This document shows, in pieces, positions 1 through 7,487 of a stretch of 64,000 nt of DNA. Position 1 is the first letter of the stretch. Each line of letters opens with the position of its first letter. Source of the DNA: SZUA-22 sp963751695 (GTDB taxonomy: Bacteria; Bacteroidota; Ignavibacteria; Ignavibacteriales; Melioribacteraceae); NCBI GenBank assembly GCA_963751695.1, contig CAVVVP010000009.1:496001-560000 (forward strand). Direction: 5' to 3'. The notes below the pieces were generated by a model. That model did no database searches. It saw nothing but the letters and a program-made list of their open reading frames with translations, and was not told the origin of the DNA. A program made the translations under genes and the position numbers.

Positions 1-1
1 T

Positions 2-193
2 GATATTCTTTCGGATGGAGCTCAATCTAAAGTAATTGAAATGAGTTGTTTTTTTGGTAGTAGAAAAATTGATAAGATGTATTTAGGTTATTGGGATAGA
101 GAATTGAATTGGCACAAAGGATCCATCAATCCACCGTCTATGATAATTGAAGATTTTATTAACTCTCTCGAAATAAAATCGGACAAATTTTAA
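2..193 (+). CDS. C-terminal end of an unidentified protein (cut by window edge)
   Basis: An open frame enters from the left edge and stops with TAA at 191-193, giving about 63 residues of a C-terminus that contains YLGYWDREL and ends in SDKF. It stops 13 bases before the glycosyltransferase at 207 on the same strand, so it is probably the preceding gene of the same polysaccharide operon. I do not recognise the family from this tail and assign no function. Confidence 0.6.
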   Translation, partial: DILSDGAQSKVIEMSCFFGSRKIDKMYLGYWDRELNWHKGSINPPSMIIEDFINSLEIKSDKF

Positions 194-206
194 TCGAGTT
201 CCCAAA

Positions 207-1310
207 ATGAAAATTCTGTTTTTCATAGAAAGTCTATGTCCTGGGGGGAAAGAAAGACAGTTAGTAGAGCTTTTAAAAGGTTTGTCTCATAATAATAAGT
301 TTTCGATTCGTCTTGTTATGTTTGAGAATATTATTGTATATCCAGAATTTTATAGTACAAAAATTAATTATGAGATAATTCCAAGGAATTCATTTTCAAC
401 ATATAAATATCTTCTTAAAATAATAAATGAATTTTCGCCAGATATTATACATTCTTGGGGAAAGACTCCAACTCTATTTTCCATTTTGCCATCAATCTTG
501 AAAAAAATCAAATTAGTAGATGGTTCTATTAGATATGCGGCAAAATTTGATACTTTTTCCAAGGTCAATTTAATTTCAGAATTAAATTTTTTCTTTTCTG
601 ATCAAGTAATTGCAAACTCAAATGCCGGACTAATTTCTCATAATAAATCAAAAAAAAAGAAGTATGATGTAATTTATAATGGTTTGGACATAAGTCGGTT
701 TAGTAATTTAGAATTAACTCCAGACTTATCGATTCTAAAAAAAGAATTATTGAATTTTAATCTAGTAATTGGGGTTGTTGGTAGTCTCGTTGATAGTAAG
801 GATCATTTTACGATTATTCGGGCTCTGAATGATCTGATGTTAGATTATCGGATTGCATGCTTAATTCTCGGAGAAGGACCGAATCAGAATAAAATAGAGC
901 AGAGTATTAACACAGAATACAAAAAGAATTATTTCTTTCTTGGCCAGAGAGATGATGTTGAACGAATAATCCCCCTTTTTGATCTTGGTATACTGTTATC
1001 GAATACAAAAAATGGACGACATGCAGAAGGGATTTCAAATTCCATCATGGAACAGATGTATTTAAAAGTTCCGGTAATCGCTACAGATAGTGGTGGAAAT
1101 TTAGAAATAATTGATGACCAAGTTACTGGATATCTAATACCAAGTTATGATATTGAAAAACTTAAACATATAATCACTTTACTAATTTCTGACGAAAGGA
1201 AGCGATCTCAAATGGGAGAATTAGCTTCTCAATCAATTATCGAAAAATTTTCTTTGTCCAGGATGGTTGAAAATCATATAAAGATGTATAATAAGGTTAT
1301 AAATGGCTAG
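207..1310 (+). CDS. GT4-type glycosyltransferase
   Basis: This is a 367-residue protein with the two-Rossmann (GT-B) layout of glycosyltransferase family 4. The N-terminus reads MKILFFIESLCPGGKERQ, the usual first strand and Gly-rich acceptor-side loop. The C-terminal half has the E-x7-E region around residues 272-282 (EGISNSIMEQM) followed by VPVIATDSGGN, the nucleotide-sugar binding part. Family members transfer a sugar from an NDP-sugar to a growing lipid-linked glycan on the cytoplasmic side of the membrane; donor and acceptor cannot be read from sequence. The next gene starts inside its last codons (8-base overlap), so translation is probably coupled. Specificity is unknown. Confidence 0.88.
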   Translation: MKILFFIESLCPGGKERQLVELLKGLSHNNKFSIRLVMFENIIVYPEFYSTKINYEIIPRNSFSTYKYLLKIINEFSPDIIHSWGKTPTLFSILPSILKKIKLVDGSIRYAAKFDTFSKVNLISELNFFFSDQVIANSNAGLISHNKSKKKKYDVIYNGLDISRFSNLELTPDLSILKKELLNFNLVIGVVGSLVDSKDHFTIIRALNDLMLDYRIACLILGEGPNQNKIEQSINTEYKKNYFFLGQRDDVERIIPLFDLGILLSNTKNGRHAEGISNSIMEQMYLKVPVIATDSGGNLEIIDDQVTGYLIPSYDIEKLKHIITLLISDERKRSQMGELASQSIIEKFSLSRMVENHIKMYNKVING

Positions 1311-2376
1311 AATATCATTTTTAGGAGATATATCTTTAAATAATCGTTACAATAAACTCCATAGTGAGGGAAGTAATCCATTTTTTTTGGTATCAAAAAT
1401 TCTATCAAGATCAGATCTTAATATTGGAAACCTGGAGTGCCTCAGCGTGGGTGATTCAGAAAATTACGAAAGAAAACCACGGTTATCCACAAAAACTGAA
1501 ACACTAAGTTTTCTCAAGAATATTCCTTTGTCTATTGCCTGTCTTGCAAATAATCATGTGGCAGATAATTTAGAAAAAGGATTTACAAATACGATAAATC
1601 AATTAGAAGAATTTAAAATAGAATATCTAGGTGCCTCAAATCATTATGGAGAGGAAGTAAAACCAGTTATCAAAATGGTAAATGGAATAAAGATCTGTAT
1701 CCTCAATTATGTTTCTAAAGATACTGATCCAATGATTCCTAATGATTGTCAAATTAATCTAAATTTATTAGATAGAGGTAAGGTATTAAATGACTTAAAA
1801 AACTTTAAAAATGATGCAGATTATTTAATCTTAGTTCTTCATTGGGGAGGTAAAGTAGAAAATTATTACTATCCAGATTGGGAACAACCCAAGTTAGCAC
1901 ATGAGTTCATTGATGCGGGGGTAGATCTTATTATTGGACACCATTCTCATACAATTCAACCCTATGAAATTTATAAAGGCAAGCACATTTTTTATAGTAT
2001 TGGAAATTTTTGTTTTGATGATATTCTTCACGAAGGAAAACTCTATTCAAAATTGAATGGGAGGAAAAAAAAATCAATTATTGTAACAGCAGAATTCACC
2101 TTAAATTCTATTAATATTGAGTTAAATCATATAAAAAATAATAATTTGATAATTGAATTGTCAGATAGTATGCCCTTACGCATCCATATACGAAATTTCA
2201 CATTTAGGATCATTAAAAGGAATAAATTACTTTGGATAATATTTTATAAGGGCCATAAATTATTCTATCCTCTTTTTGATTTTATACTAAACCAAGATGG
2301 TAATCTTTTTGTAAAATTGAAGAAGATGAATCTAATTAAACTTAAAAAGCATATGAGGAAATTAAAGATAGTATGA
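1303..2376 (+). CDS. CapA-family (PGA_cap) metallophosphatase-fold protein
   Basis: The 357-residue protein has the CapA/PgsA hallmarks in order: SFLGDISLNNR near the N-terminus, a GNLEC motif, ANNHVADN with the metal-binding His, HWGGKVENYY, and GHHSHTIQPYEIYKGK near residue 212 followed by FYSIGNF. These are the metal-ligand blocks of the calcineurin-like CapA fold. Family members are linked to poly-gamma-glutamate capsule synthesis, but in polysaccharide clusters their substrate is usually unknown. There is no signal peptide, so a cytoplasmic or peripheral location is likely. The start overlaps the previous gene by 8 bases and the stop overlaps the next start (ATGA), so the three genes are one translational unit. 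Confidence 0.85.
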   Translation: MARISFLGDISLNNRYNKLHSEGSNPFFLVSKILSRSDLNIGNLECLSVGDSENYERKPRLSTKTETLSFLKNIPLSIACLANNHVADNLEKGFTNTINQLEEFKIEYLGASNHYGEEVKPVIKMVNGIKICILNYVSKDTDPMIPNDCQINLNLLDRGKVLNDLKNFKNDADYLILVLHWGGKVENYYYPDWEQPKLAHEFIDAGVDLIIGHHSHTIQPYEIYKGKHIFYSIGNFCFDDILHEGKLYSKLNGRKKKSIIVTAEFTLNSINIELNHIKNNNLIIELSDSMPLRIHIRNFTFRIIKRNKLLWIIFYKGHKLFYPLFDFILNQDGNLFVKLKKMNLIKLKKHMRKLKIV

Positions 2377-3410
2377 AAAGAATAATAGCATTAGTAGACT
2401 ACAAAAAACATTTTGGATATAATTCAGGGGAGTTTCCATATCGGAGCGGTTTCGATAAAAAAAAATTAGCTGAAGCATTTTCAAAATTGGAATTACAAGT
2501 GGATTTCGTTGAAATGTCGGATGCACACCTAATTGAAAATGTTAAAGATACATATGTTATATATACATCGTCAGAAGATATTGGATATAACTATAAGTCC
2601 TTTATTGAAGATGTAGTTCTTAGTCTTCAGCTAAGGGGGGCAATACTAGTTCCAGATTTTAAATTCTTAAGGGCTAATAATAATAAAGTTCTAATGGAAT
2701 TAATAGGTAAAACCCATAAAAACAAATGGGGTGTTAGTAATTTAGATAGTTGGGTATTTGGTACTTACGAAGAGATGATTGCTAGAAAAACTGAATTTGA
2801 TTTCCCAATAGTTGTAAAGACAGCCGAAGGTGCCATGAGTACGGGCGTATCTTTGGCAAGAAATATGGGAGAGTTAGAAAAAACTATAAAGAGTCGATCA
2901 AGAACAAAATATTTAAAGACTGATTTTAAAGATTTTTTAAGGCCGTTTAAGCATAAAGGTTATGAGAAAGAATCACTCTATAGAAGAAAATTTATACTTC
3001 AAAAATATGTTCCAAATTTAATGAACGATTGGAAGATACTAGTTTTTGGAGAAAAGTATTATGTCTTTTCAAGACCCGTTAGAGAGAATGACTTTCGCGC
3101 AAGCGGTAGTGGTCATGCTAAATATAGTTATGGGAGCAACTGTGAATTTCCTGAACAAATATTTGATTTTGCAGAATTTATTTATTCATCACTTGAAATA
3201 CCTCATCTTTCCTTAGATATTGCTTATGATGGAGAAAATTTCTACATAGTTGAATTTCAAGCACTATATTTTGGGGCAGTTGGATTCATAAAATCTGATA
3301 TTTATTTTAGTCGGAAAAATGGGGAATGGGTTTCTCTTCCTAACAATAAACCAATCGAAACAGAATATGCAGAAGCTGTTAATTACTATATTAAGAAATT
3401 TAACAAGTAA
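2373..3410 (+). CDS. ATP-grasp domain protein
   Basis: The 345-residue protein has an N-terminal pre-ATP-grasp region (about 1-110). The ATP-grasp core follows: FPIVVKTAEGAMSTGVSLA with the nucleotide-binding Lys, FILQKYVPNLMNDWKILVFG, and LSLDIAYDGENFYIVEFQ carrying the acidic metal ligands. ATP-grasp enzymes join a carboxylate, through an acyl phosphate, to an amine or thiol. In a glycan cluster this could be an amino-acid decoration of a sugar, but that is inference. ATGA overlap with the CapA-like gene indicates coupled translation. About 117 bases separate it from the next gene, and a sigma-54-like site lies in that gap. Confidence 0.75.
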   Translation: MKRIIALVDYKKHFGYNSGEFPYRSGFDKKKLAEAFSKLELQVDFVEMSDAHLIENVKDTYVIYTSSEDIGYNYKSFIEDVVLSLQLRGAILVPDFKFLRANNNKVLMELIGKTHKNKWGVSNLDSWVFGTYEEMIARKTEFDFPIVVKTAEGAMSTGVSLARNMGELEKTIKSRSRTKYLKTDFKDFLRPFKHKGYEKESLYRRKFILQKYVPNLMNDWKILVFGEKYYVFSRPVRENDFRASGSGHAKYSYGSNCEFPEQIFDFAEFIYSSLEIPHLSLDIAYDGENFYIVEFQALYFGAVGFIKSDIYFSRKNGEWVSLPNNKPIETEYAEAVNYYIKKFNK

Positions 3411-3477
3411 TCTAAACATAATTGAATTTCAATAATCAATAATTTGATGTAAATTATATCTTATTTATCTAACTTTA

Positions 3478-3493
3478 CGGCACTATATTTGAA
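3478..3493 (+). promoter_or_regulatory. Candidate sigma-54 promoter
   Basis: The site reads cGGCAC, five bases, TTGAA, which places GG and the second element at the -24/-12 spacing of RpoN promoters. The -12 element has GA where GC is usual. It ends 34 bases before the ATG at 3528, the same distance as the site before the gene at 7488. Confidence 0.4.
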
Positions 3494-3527
3494 CATCCTT
3501 TGTTGTTTAATAGAACAATAAAATTTT

Positions 3528-4481
3528 ATGAAAGTACTATTTGTTGGTAGTGGAAATAGCCAGTTTGGAATTAGTCCGGTTACAAGAAATCAAGGGGAGT
3601 CCCTTGAGAAAAAAGGTATAAGTATTTCCTATTATAAAATTGTAGGAAAAGGGTTTTTAGGTTATCTGAAAAATGTGATAAGACTTCATCGATTTGTGAA
3701 GAAAACAAACTATGATATCATTCATGTTCATTATTCCCTCTCGGCTTTTGTTGTATCACTATCTTTTCCTAAAACTCCAATTGTAGTTTCCCTAATGGGA
3801 AGCGATACACATATGAATTCATTCTGGAAGTTTGTTACAACAATGAACAGTGCATTTTTTTGGGATGCTGTTATTGTTAAGTCTGAAAAAATGAAAATAA
3901 ATATGAACCTTAAATCAGCAGAGGTCGTACCAAATGGAGTAGATTTAGAAAAATTCTCAATTAGGGACAGAATTGAGACAAAAAAGAAACTTGGTTTTGA
4001 TACAAATAAGAGGCATATACTATTCCTTGCTGATCCTAAACGTCCAGAGAAAAACTATAAACTTGCTCAAGCTGCGTATGAACAGTTAGCATTTGAAGAC
4101 GTAGAGTTTATTACTGTATTTAATAAAAAGCATGATGAAGTAGCAGATTACCTATATGCTTGTGATGTATTACTCCTCACTTCACTCTGGGAGGGCTCAC
4201 CTAATGCAATCAAGGAAGCGATGTCTTGTAATGTTCCAATTGTCACTACGCGTGTTGGTGATGTTGAGTGGTTGTTTCAAGGTTTAGATGGTTGCTACAT
4301 TACGAGTTTTGAAGTAGATGATGTTGTCAATAAACTTAAAAGGGCACTACTTTTTTCGCAAAGAAAAAATCTTTTAAAAAGTAGAGAAAGAATTATGGAT
4401 CTGAAAATAGACTCAGACGCTATTGCAGAAAGAATAATTCAAATTTATAAGGAAACTCTTTTCAGAAGTAAAAAGACATAA
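3528..4481 (+). CDS. GT4-type glycosyltransferase
   Basis: A 317-residue GT-B glycosyltransferase. It starts MKVLFVGSGNSQFG, has VSLMGSD in the first domain and VPNGVDLEKF at the inter-domain junction, and in the second domain has LTSLWEGSPNAIKEAMSCNVPIV, the family-4 E-x7-E signature region. It is short for the family (350-400 residues) mainly because the N-terminal domain is compact. It is the first gene after a 117-base gap with a possible sigma-54 promoter and probably heads a transcript running through the deacetylase-like and DUF354 genes. Acceptor and donor sugar are not predictable. Confidence 0.87.
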   Translation: MKVLFVGSGNSQFGISPVTRNQGESLEKKGISISYYKIVGKGFLGYLKNVIRLHRFVKKTNYDIIHVHYSLSAFVVSLSFPKTPIVVSLMGSDTHMNSFWKFVTTMNSAFFWDAVIVKSEKMKINMNLKSAEVVPNGVDLEKFSIRDRIETKKKLGFDTNKRHILFLADPKRPEKNYKLAQAAYEQLAFEDVEFITVFNKKHDEVADYLYACDVLLLTSLWEGSPNAIKEAMSCNVPIVTTRVGDVEWLFQGLDGCYITSFEVDDVVNKLKRALLFSQRKNLLKSRERIMDLKIDSDAIAERIIQIYKETLFRSKKT

Positions 4482-4522
4482 TATGTTTTACTTCAAATTT
4501 TTAATTGTTTTTAAGGAAAGCT

Positions 4523-5353
4523 ATGATTAATGTTGCTTTAACACACGATGTTGATAGAATTAAGAAAACTTATCAATATTTTACCTATGTTTTACATTCC
4601 ATGCGTAGGATGGATATGGAGATGTTCAAATACCAATTGAAATCTCCATTCCTATCTGAAGAACCTTATTGGAATTTTCCCAAAATAATTGATATCGAAA
4701 AAAAACATAATGTCAAATCTACTTTTTTTATGCTTAATGAAACAATGAAATTTAAATTGAGTGATATTAAAAATGGTCAATTATCTCTTGGCAGATATGA
4801 TATCAACGACCCCAAATTAGTTGAAATTTTAAAATGGTTAGATGGAAACGGATGGGAAATTGGTGTTCATGGATCATATTATTCGTATAAAAATAAAAAC
4901 TTACTGGCGGATGAAAAAAGTACTCTAGAAAACATATTAGGGCATGAGATAATCGGTATAAGACAGCATTACTTAAATATCGATAGAGACACTTGGAAAA
5001 TTCAGTCTGATTTGGGTTTCAAATATGATTCTACGTGGGGATACAATAGAGATATTGGATTTAAAGGAGGCAAGATAAATCCATTCTTTCCTTTTGATAA
5101 TGAATTTACTGTTTATCCTCTTGCAATCATGGATATTTGCTTTATGGCAGAAGAAGATAGATGGGAAAAATTTGAAAAAATAGTTGAAACAATTGATAAA
5201 AATGATGCGCTTCTAGTTTTAAATTGGCACCAAAGAGTATTTAATAAAAATGAATTCCCTGGTTATGTGGATTCTTATGAAAAAATTATTGATACACTAA
5301 AAAATATGGGTGCAACATTTTATACATTGGGCGAGTACTACCAAAAAGTTTAG
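4523..5353 (+). CDS. Polysaccharide deacetylase-like protein (HDVD subgroup)
   Basis: I place the start at ATG 4523, since AAGGAAAG lies just upstream at 4513-4520; the in-frame TTG at 4505 has no such support. The 276-residue product has a NodB-like fold pattern. The first motif is LTHDVDRI rather than TFDDG, followed by VKSTFFMLNE, a GWEIGVHGSYYSYKN segment in the place of the H-x3-H metal motif, and LNWHQRVF near the end. Family members remove N- or O-acetyl groups from glycans with a divalent metal. No signal peptide is visible, so it probably acts in the cytoplasm, perhaps on a lipid-linked intermediate. Substrate unknown. Confidence 0.75.
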   Translation: MINVALTHDVDRIKKTYQYFTYVLHSMRRMDMEMFKYQLKSPFLSEEPYWNFPKIIDIEKKHNVKSTFFMLNETMKFKLSDIKNGQLSLGRYDINDPKLVEILKWLDGNGWEIGVHGSYYSYKNKNLLADEKSTLENILGHEIIGIRQHYLNIDRDTWKIQSDLGFKYDSTWGYNRDIGFKGGKINPFFPFDNEFTVYPLAIMDICFMAEEDRWEKFEKIVETIDKNDALLVLNWHQRVFNKNEFPGYVDSYEKIIDTLKNMGATFYTLGEYYQKV

Positions 5354-5388
5354 TAAAAAGTTACTCGACCATTTCACAAACGACCAAA

Positions 5389-6270
5389 ATGAAAATTCTT
5401 ATCGATATAGGGCATCCTGCTCACGTGCATTACTTCAAGCATTTTATTAAAATGATGAAACAAAAAGGGCATAGCATAGAAGTGACAGCTCGAGATAAAG
5501 AAATGGTTCATATATTGTTAAATCTTTATCAAATTTCATTCAAAAGTAGAGGTAGAGGAGCAAAATCTAATTTAGGAAAATTCTTTTACCTTTTATATGC
5601 TGATTTGATAATCTTAAGTATTGCAAAAAAATTTAAACCCGATTTATTTTTAAGTTTTGGCTCTGCCTATGCTGCCCATGCATCTAAACTACTAGGTAAA
5701 CCACATATTTCATTTGAGGATACAGAACACGCAACTCTTGAACACAAATTATATGTCCCTTTTACAGACGTCATCTTTACACCTGCGACCTACAAGAAAA
5801 ACCTTGGTAATAAGCAGATATATTTTAATGGAACCACAGATTTATTCTATTTGCATCCAAATACTTTTTTACCATCAGGAAGCGTACATGAACTCTTAAA
5901 AACAGAAGAAAATACTAAGTATATAATTATGAGATTCGTATCTTGGAATGCCAATCACGATCAAGGGCAAAGTGGACTTTCACTAAAAGAAAAGATTAAA
6001 AGTGTGGAAATATTATCTAGATATGCAAAAGTTTTTATTTCCGCTGAAGGTTCACTTCCAGAAGAGCTTCAACAATATGAGTTAGATATTCCTGCTGATC
6101 GTATCCATGATGTAATTTATCATGCAGAATTATTTGTCGGTGAAAGTGGGACTATGTCAACAGAATCTGCAATCCTAGGTACACCTTCAATTATTATTTC
6201 AACACTTGCCTCTTCTTTGGGTGCTTTTGAGGATTTTATAAAATTAGGGTTGATGAATATATTATACTGA
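5389..6270 (+). CDS. DUF354 protein, 5' part (frame broken at the end)
   Basis: The 293 residues start MKILIDIGHPAHVHYFKHF and include FGSAYAAHASKLLGKPHISFEDTEHA and FVGESGTMSTESAILGTPSI, typical of DUF354, a GT-B-like family resembling UDP-GlcNAc 2-epimerases and found in archaeal and bacterial glycan clusters. Family members are about 350 residues long, and this frame stops too early, just after KLGLMNILY. The missing C-terminus continues in the next frame to 6463, so a one-base insertion near 6260-6268 explains the early stop. The stop sits in no homopolymer, so a real mutation is possible. Function in the pathway is unknown. Confidence 0.8.
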   Translation: MKILIDIGHPAHVHYFKHFIKMMKQKGHSIEVTARDKEMVHILLNLYQISFKSRGRGAKSNLGKFFYLLYADLIILSIAKKFKPDLFLSFGSAYAAHASKLLGKPHISFEDTEHATLEHKLYVPFTDVIFTPATYKKNLGNKQIYFNGTTDLFYLHPNTFLPSGSVHELLKTEENTKYIIMRFVSWNANHDQGQSGLSLKEKIKSVEILSRYAKVFISAEGSLPEELQQYELDIPADRIHDVIYHAELFVGESGTMSTESAILGTPSIIISTLASSLGAFEDFIKLGLMNILY

Positions 6271-6463
6271 TTTCAATCTGGCAATGAATAAAGCAGAAAA
6301 CATTCTAAAAACTAATAATTATAAAACAAATTCCAGAGAAAAAGCTAAAATATTTATAAAAGACAGAATCGACTTAAGTGCATTTCTAATCTGGTTTATT
6401 GAAGAATACCCTCAAAGTTTATCAATCCTAAAGTCTGAAACAAACTATCAAAATCGGTTCTAA
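6257..6463 (+). pseudogene. Displaced C-terminal part of the DUF354 gene
   Basis: In the +1 frame after the early stop, an open stretch encodes DFNLAMNKAENIL and continues through KIFIKDRIDLSAFLIWFIE to TAA at 6461-6463. Added to the 5' part this gives about 355 residues, the usual family length, and the restored stop lies one base before the ATG of the next gene, as expected of a tight operon. I therefore read it as the true C-terminus rather than a separate gene. Confidence 0.65.
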
Positions 6464-6464
6464 T

Positions 6465-7250
6465 ATGGACTTTTCTCTTGAGACATATAAAAAGTTACTA
6501 GAAACATTACTAAAAAAGAATTATAAATTTCAAACATTCAAAGATTATTTGAATCATCCTGATGAGAAAGTAGTAATATTAAGGCATGATGTAGATAAAC
6601 TTCCAAATAACTCACTGAAAACTTCAATAATTGAAAATGAGTTAGGAATACAAGGTACATACTATTTTAGAATAGTACCTGATAGTTTTGATAAAAAAAT
6701 AATTTTGAAGATTCATAATCTTGGGCATGAAATAGGATATCATTATGAGGATGTTGATTTAGTTTCAAAGAAAGATCCCTCTTTATTAAAAGGAACATTA
6801 GAAGAATTAATTAGCGAATCATATCATAGTTTCATATCTAATCTTAATAGACTTAGAGAATTAACTACTATTACAACTATTTGTATGCATGGTAGCCCGA
6901 CGGCAAAACATGATAATAAAATCATTTGGAATAAATATAATTATAAAGATATAGGAATTATTGGGGAACCTTACTTGGATCTTGATTTTAATGAATTTGG
7001 TTATCTAACTGACACGGGAAGAAGATGGAATGGGGAAAGAGTGAGTGTGCGAGATAAGGTATTGTCAAAATTCAATTTTAATTTTAAAAACACGGAGGAT
7101 ATTATGAAGAACATTGATAGTCTTCCTCCCAAAATTATGATAACGGTACATCCACAAAGATGGAATGATAATATATTTTTATGGTTATCTGAGTTAATAC
7201 TTCAAAATTCAAAGAACATAATTAAAAAGCACCTTTTAGTTAGAAAATAG
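6465..7250 (+). CDS. Polysaccharide deacetylase-like protein (HDVD subgroup)
   Basis: The 261-residue protein shares the divergent NodB-like pattern of the gene at 4523: VVILRHDVDKLP near residue 40, GIQGTYYFRIVPD, and LGHEIGYHYEDVD in the position of the metal-binding His motif. Later segments include MHGSPTAKHD and ITVHPQRWND. It lacks a signal peptide. It starts one base after the restored stop of the DUF354 gene, so it is co-translated with it. A sugar deacetylase role is inferred from fold only; the catalytic set differs from classical NodB and could reflect a different reaction. Confidence 0.65.
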   Translation: MDFSLETYKKLLETLLKKNYKFQTFKDYLNHPDEKVVILRHDVDKLPNNSLKTSIIENELGIQGTYYFRIVPDSFDKKIILKIHNLGHEIGYHYEDVDLVSKKDPSLLKGTLEELISESYHSFISNLNRLRELTTITTICMHGSPTAKHDNKIIWNKYNYKDIGIIGEPYLDLDFNEFGYLTDTGRRWNGERVSVRDKVLSKFNFNFKNTEDIMKNIDSLPPKIMITVHPQRWNDNIFLWLSELILQNSKNIIKKHLLVRK

Positions 7251-7437
7251 TTATCTAAAATTTGGTTCTCTTAATCATTTATTAAAAAATGTAAAGAGGA
7301 AATATTTATCTCTTTTTCACTTGAATCCAAAGCAATATATTTCTTTATTAAATTCCTTATGATGAATAAATTACCTGTTATATGTGGGATTCATAGTTCT
7401 GCAGATAAAAATTTCACGTTTTTATAAGAAACCAAAT

Positions 7438-7453
7438 CGGCTCAAATTTTGCT
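7438..7453 (+). promoter_or_regulatory. Candidate sigma-54 promoter
   Basis: The site reads cGGCTC, five bases, TTGCT. Both invariant pairs of the RpoN consensus (GG at -24 and GC at -12) are present with exactly ten bases between them. It ends 34 bases before the ATG at 7488 and lies in a 237-base gap between genes. Confidence 0.5.
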
Positions 7454-7487
7454 TAGTTTTAAGTAAAAAAGACATCTTAGGATTAAA

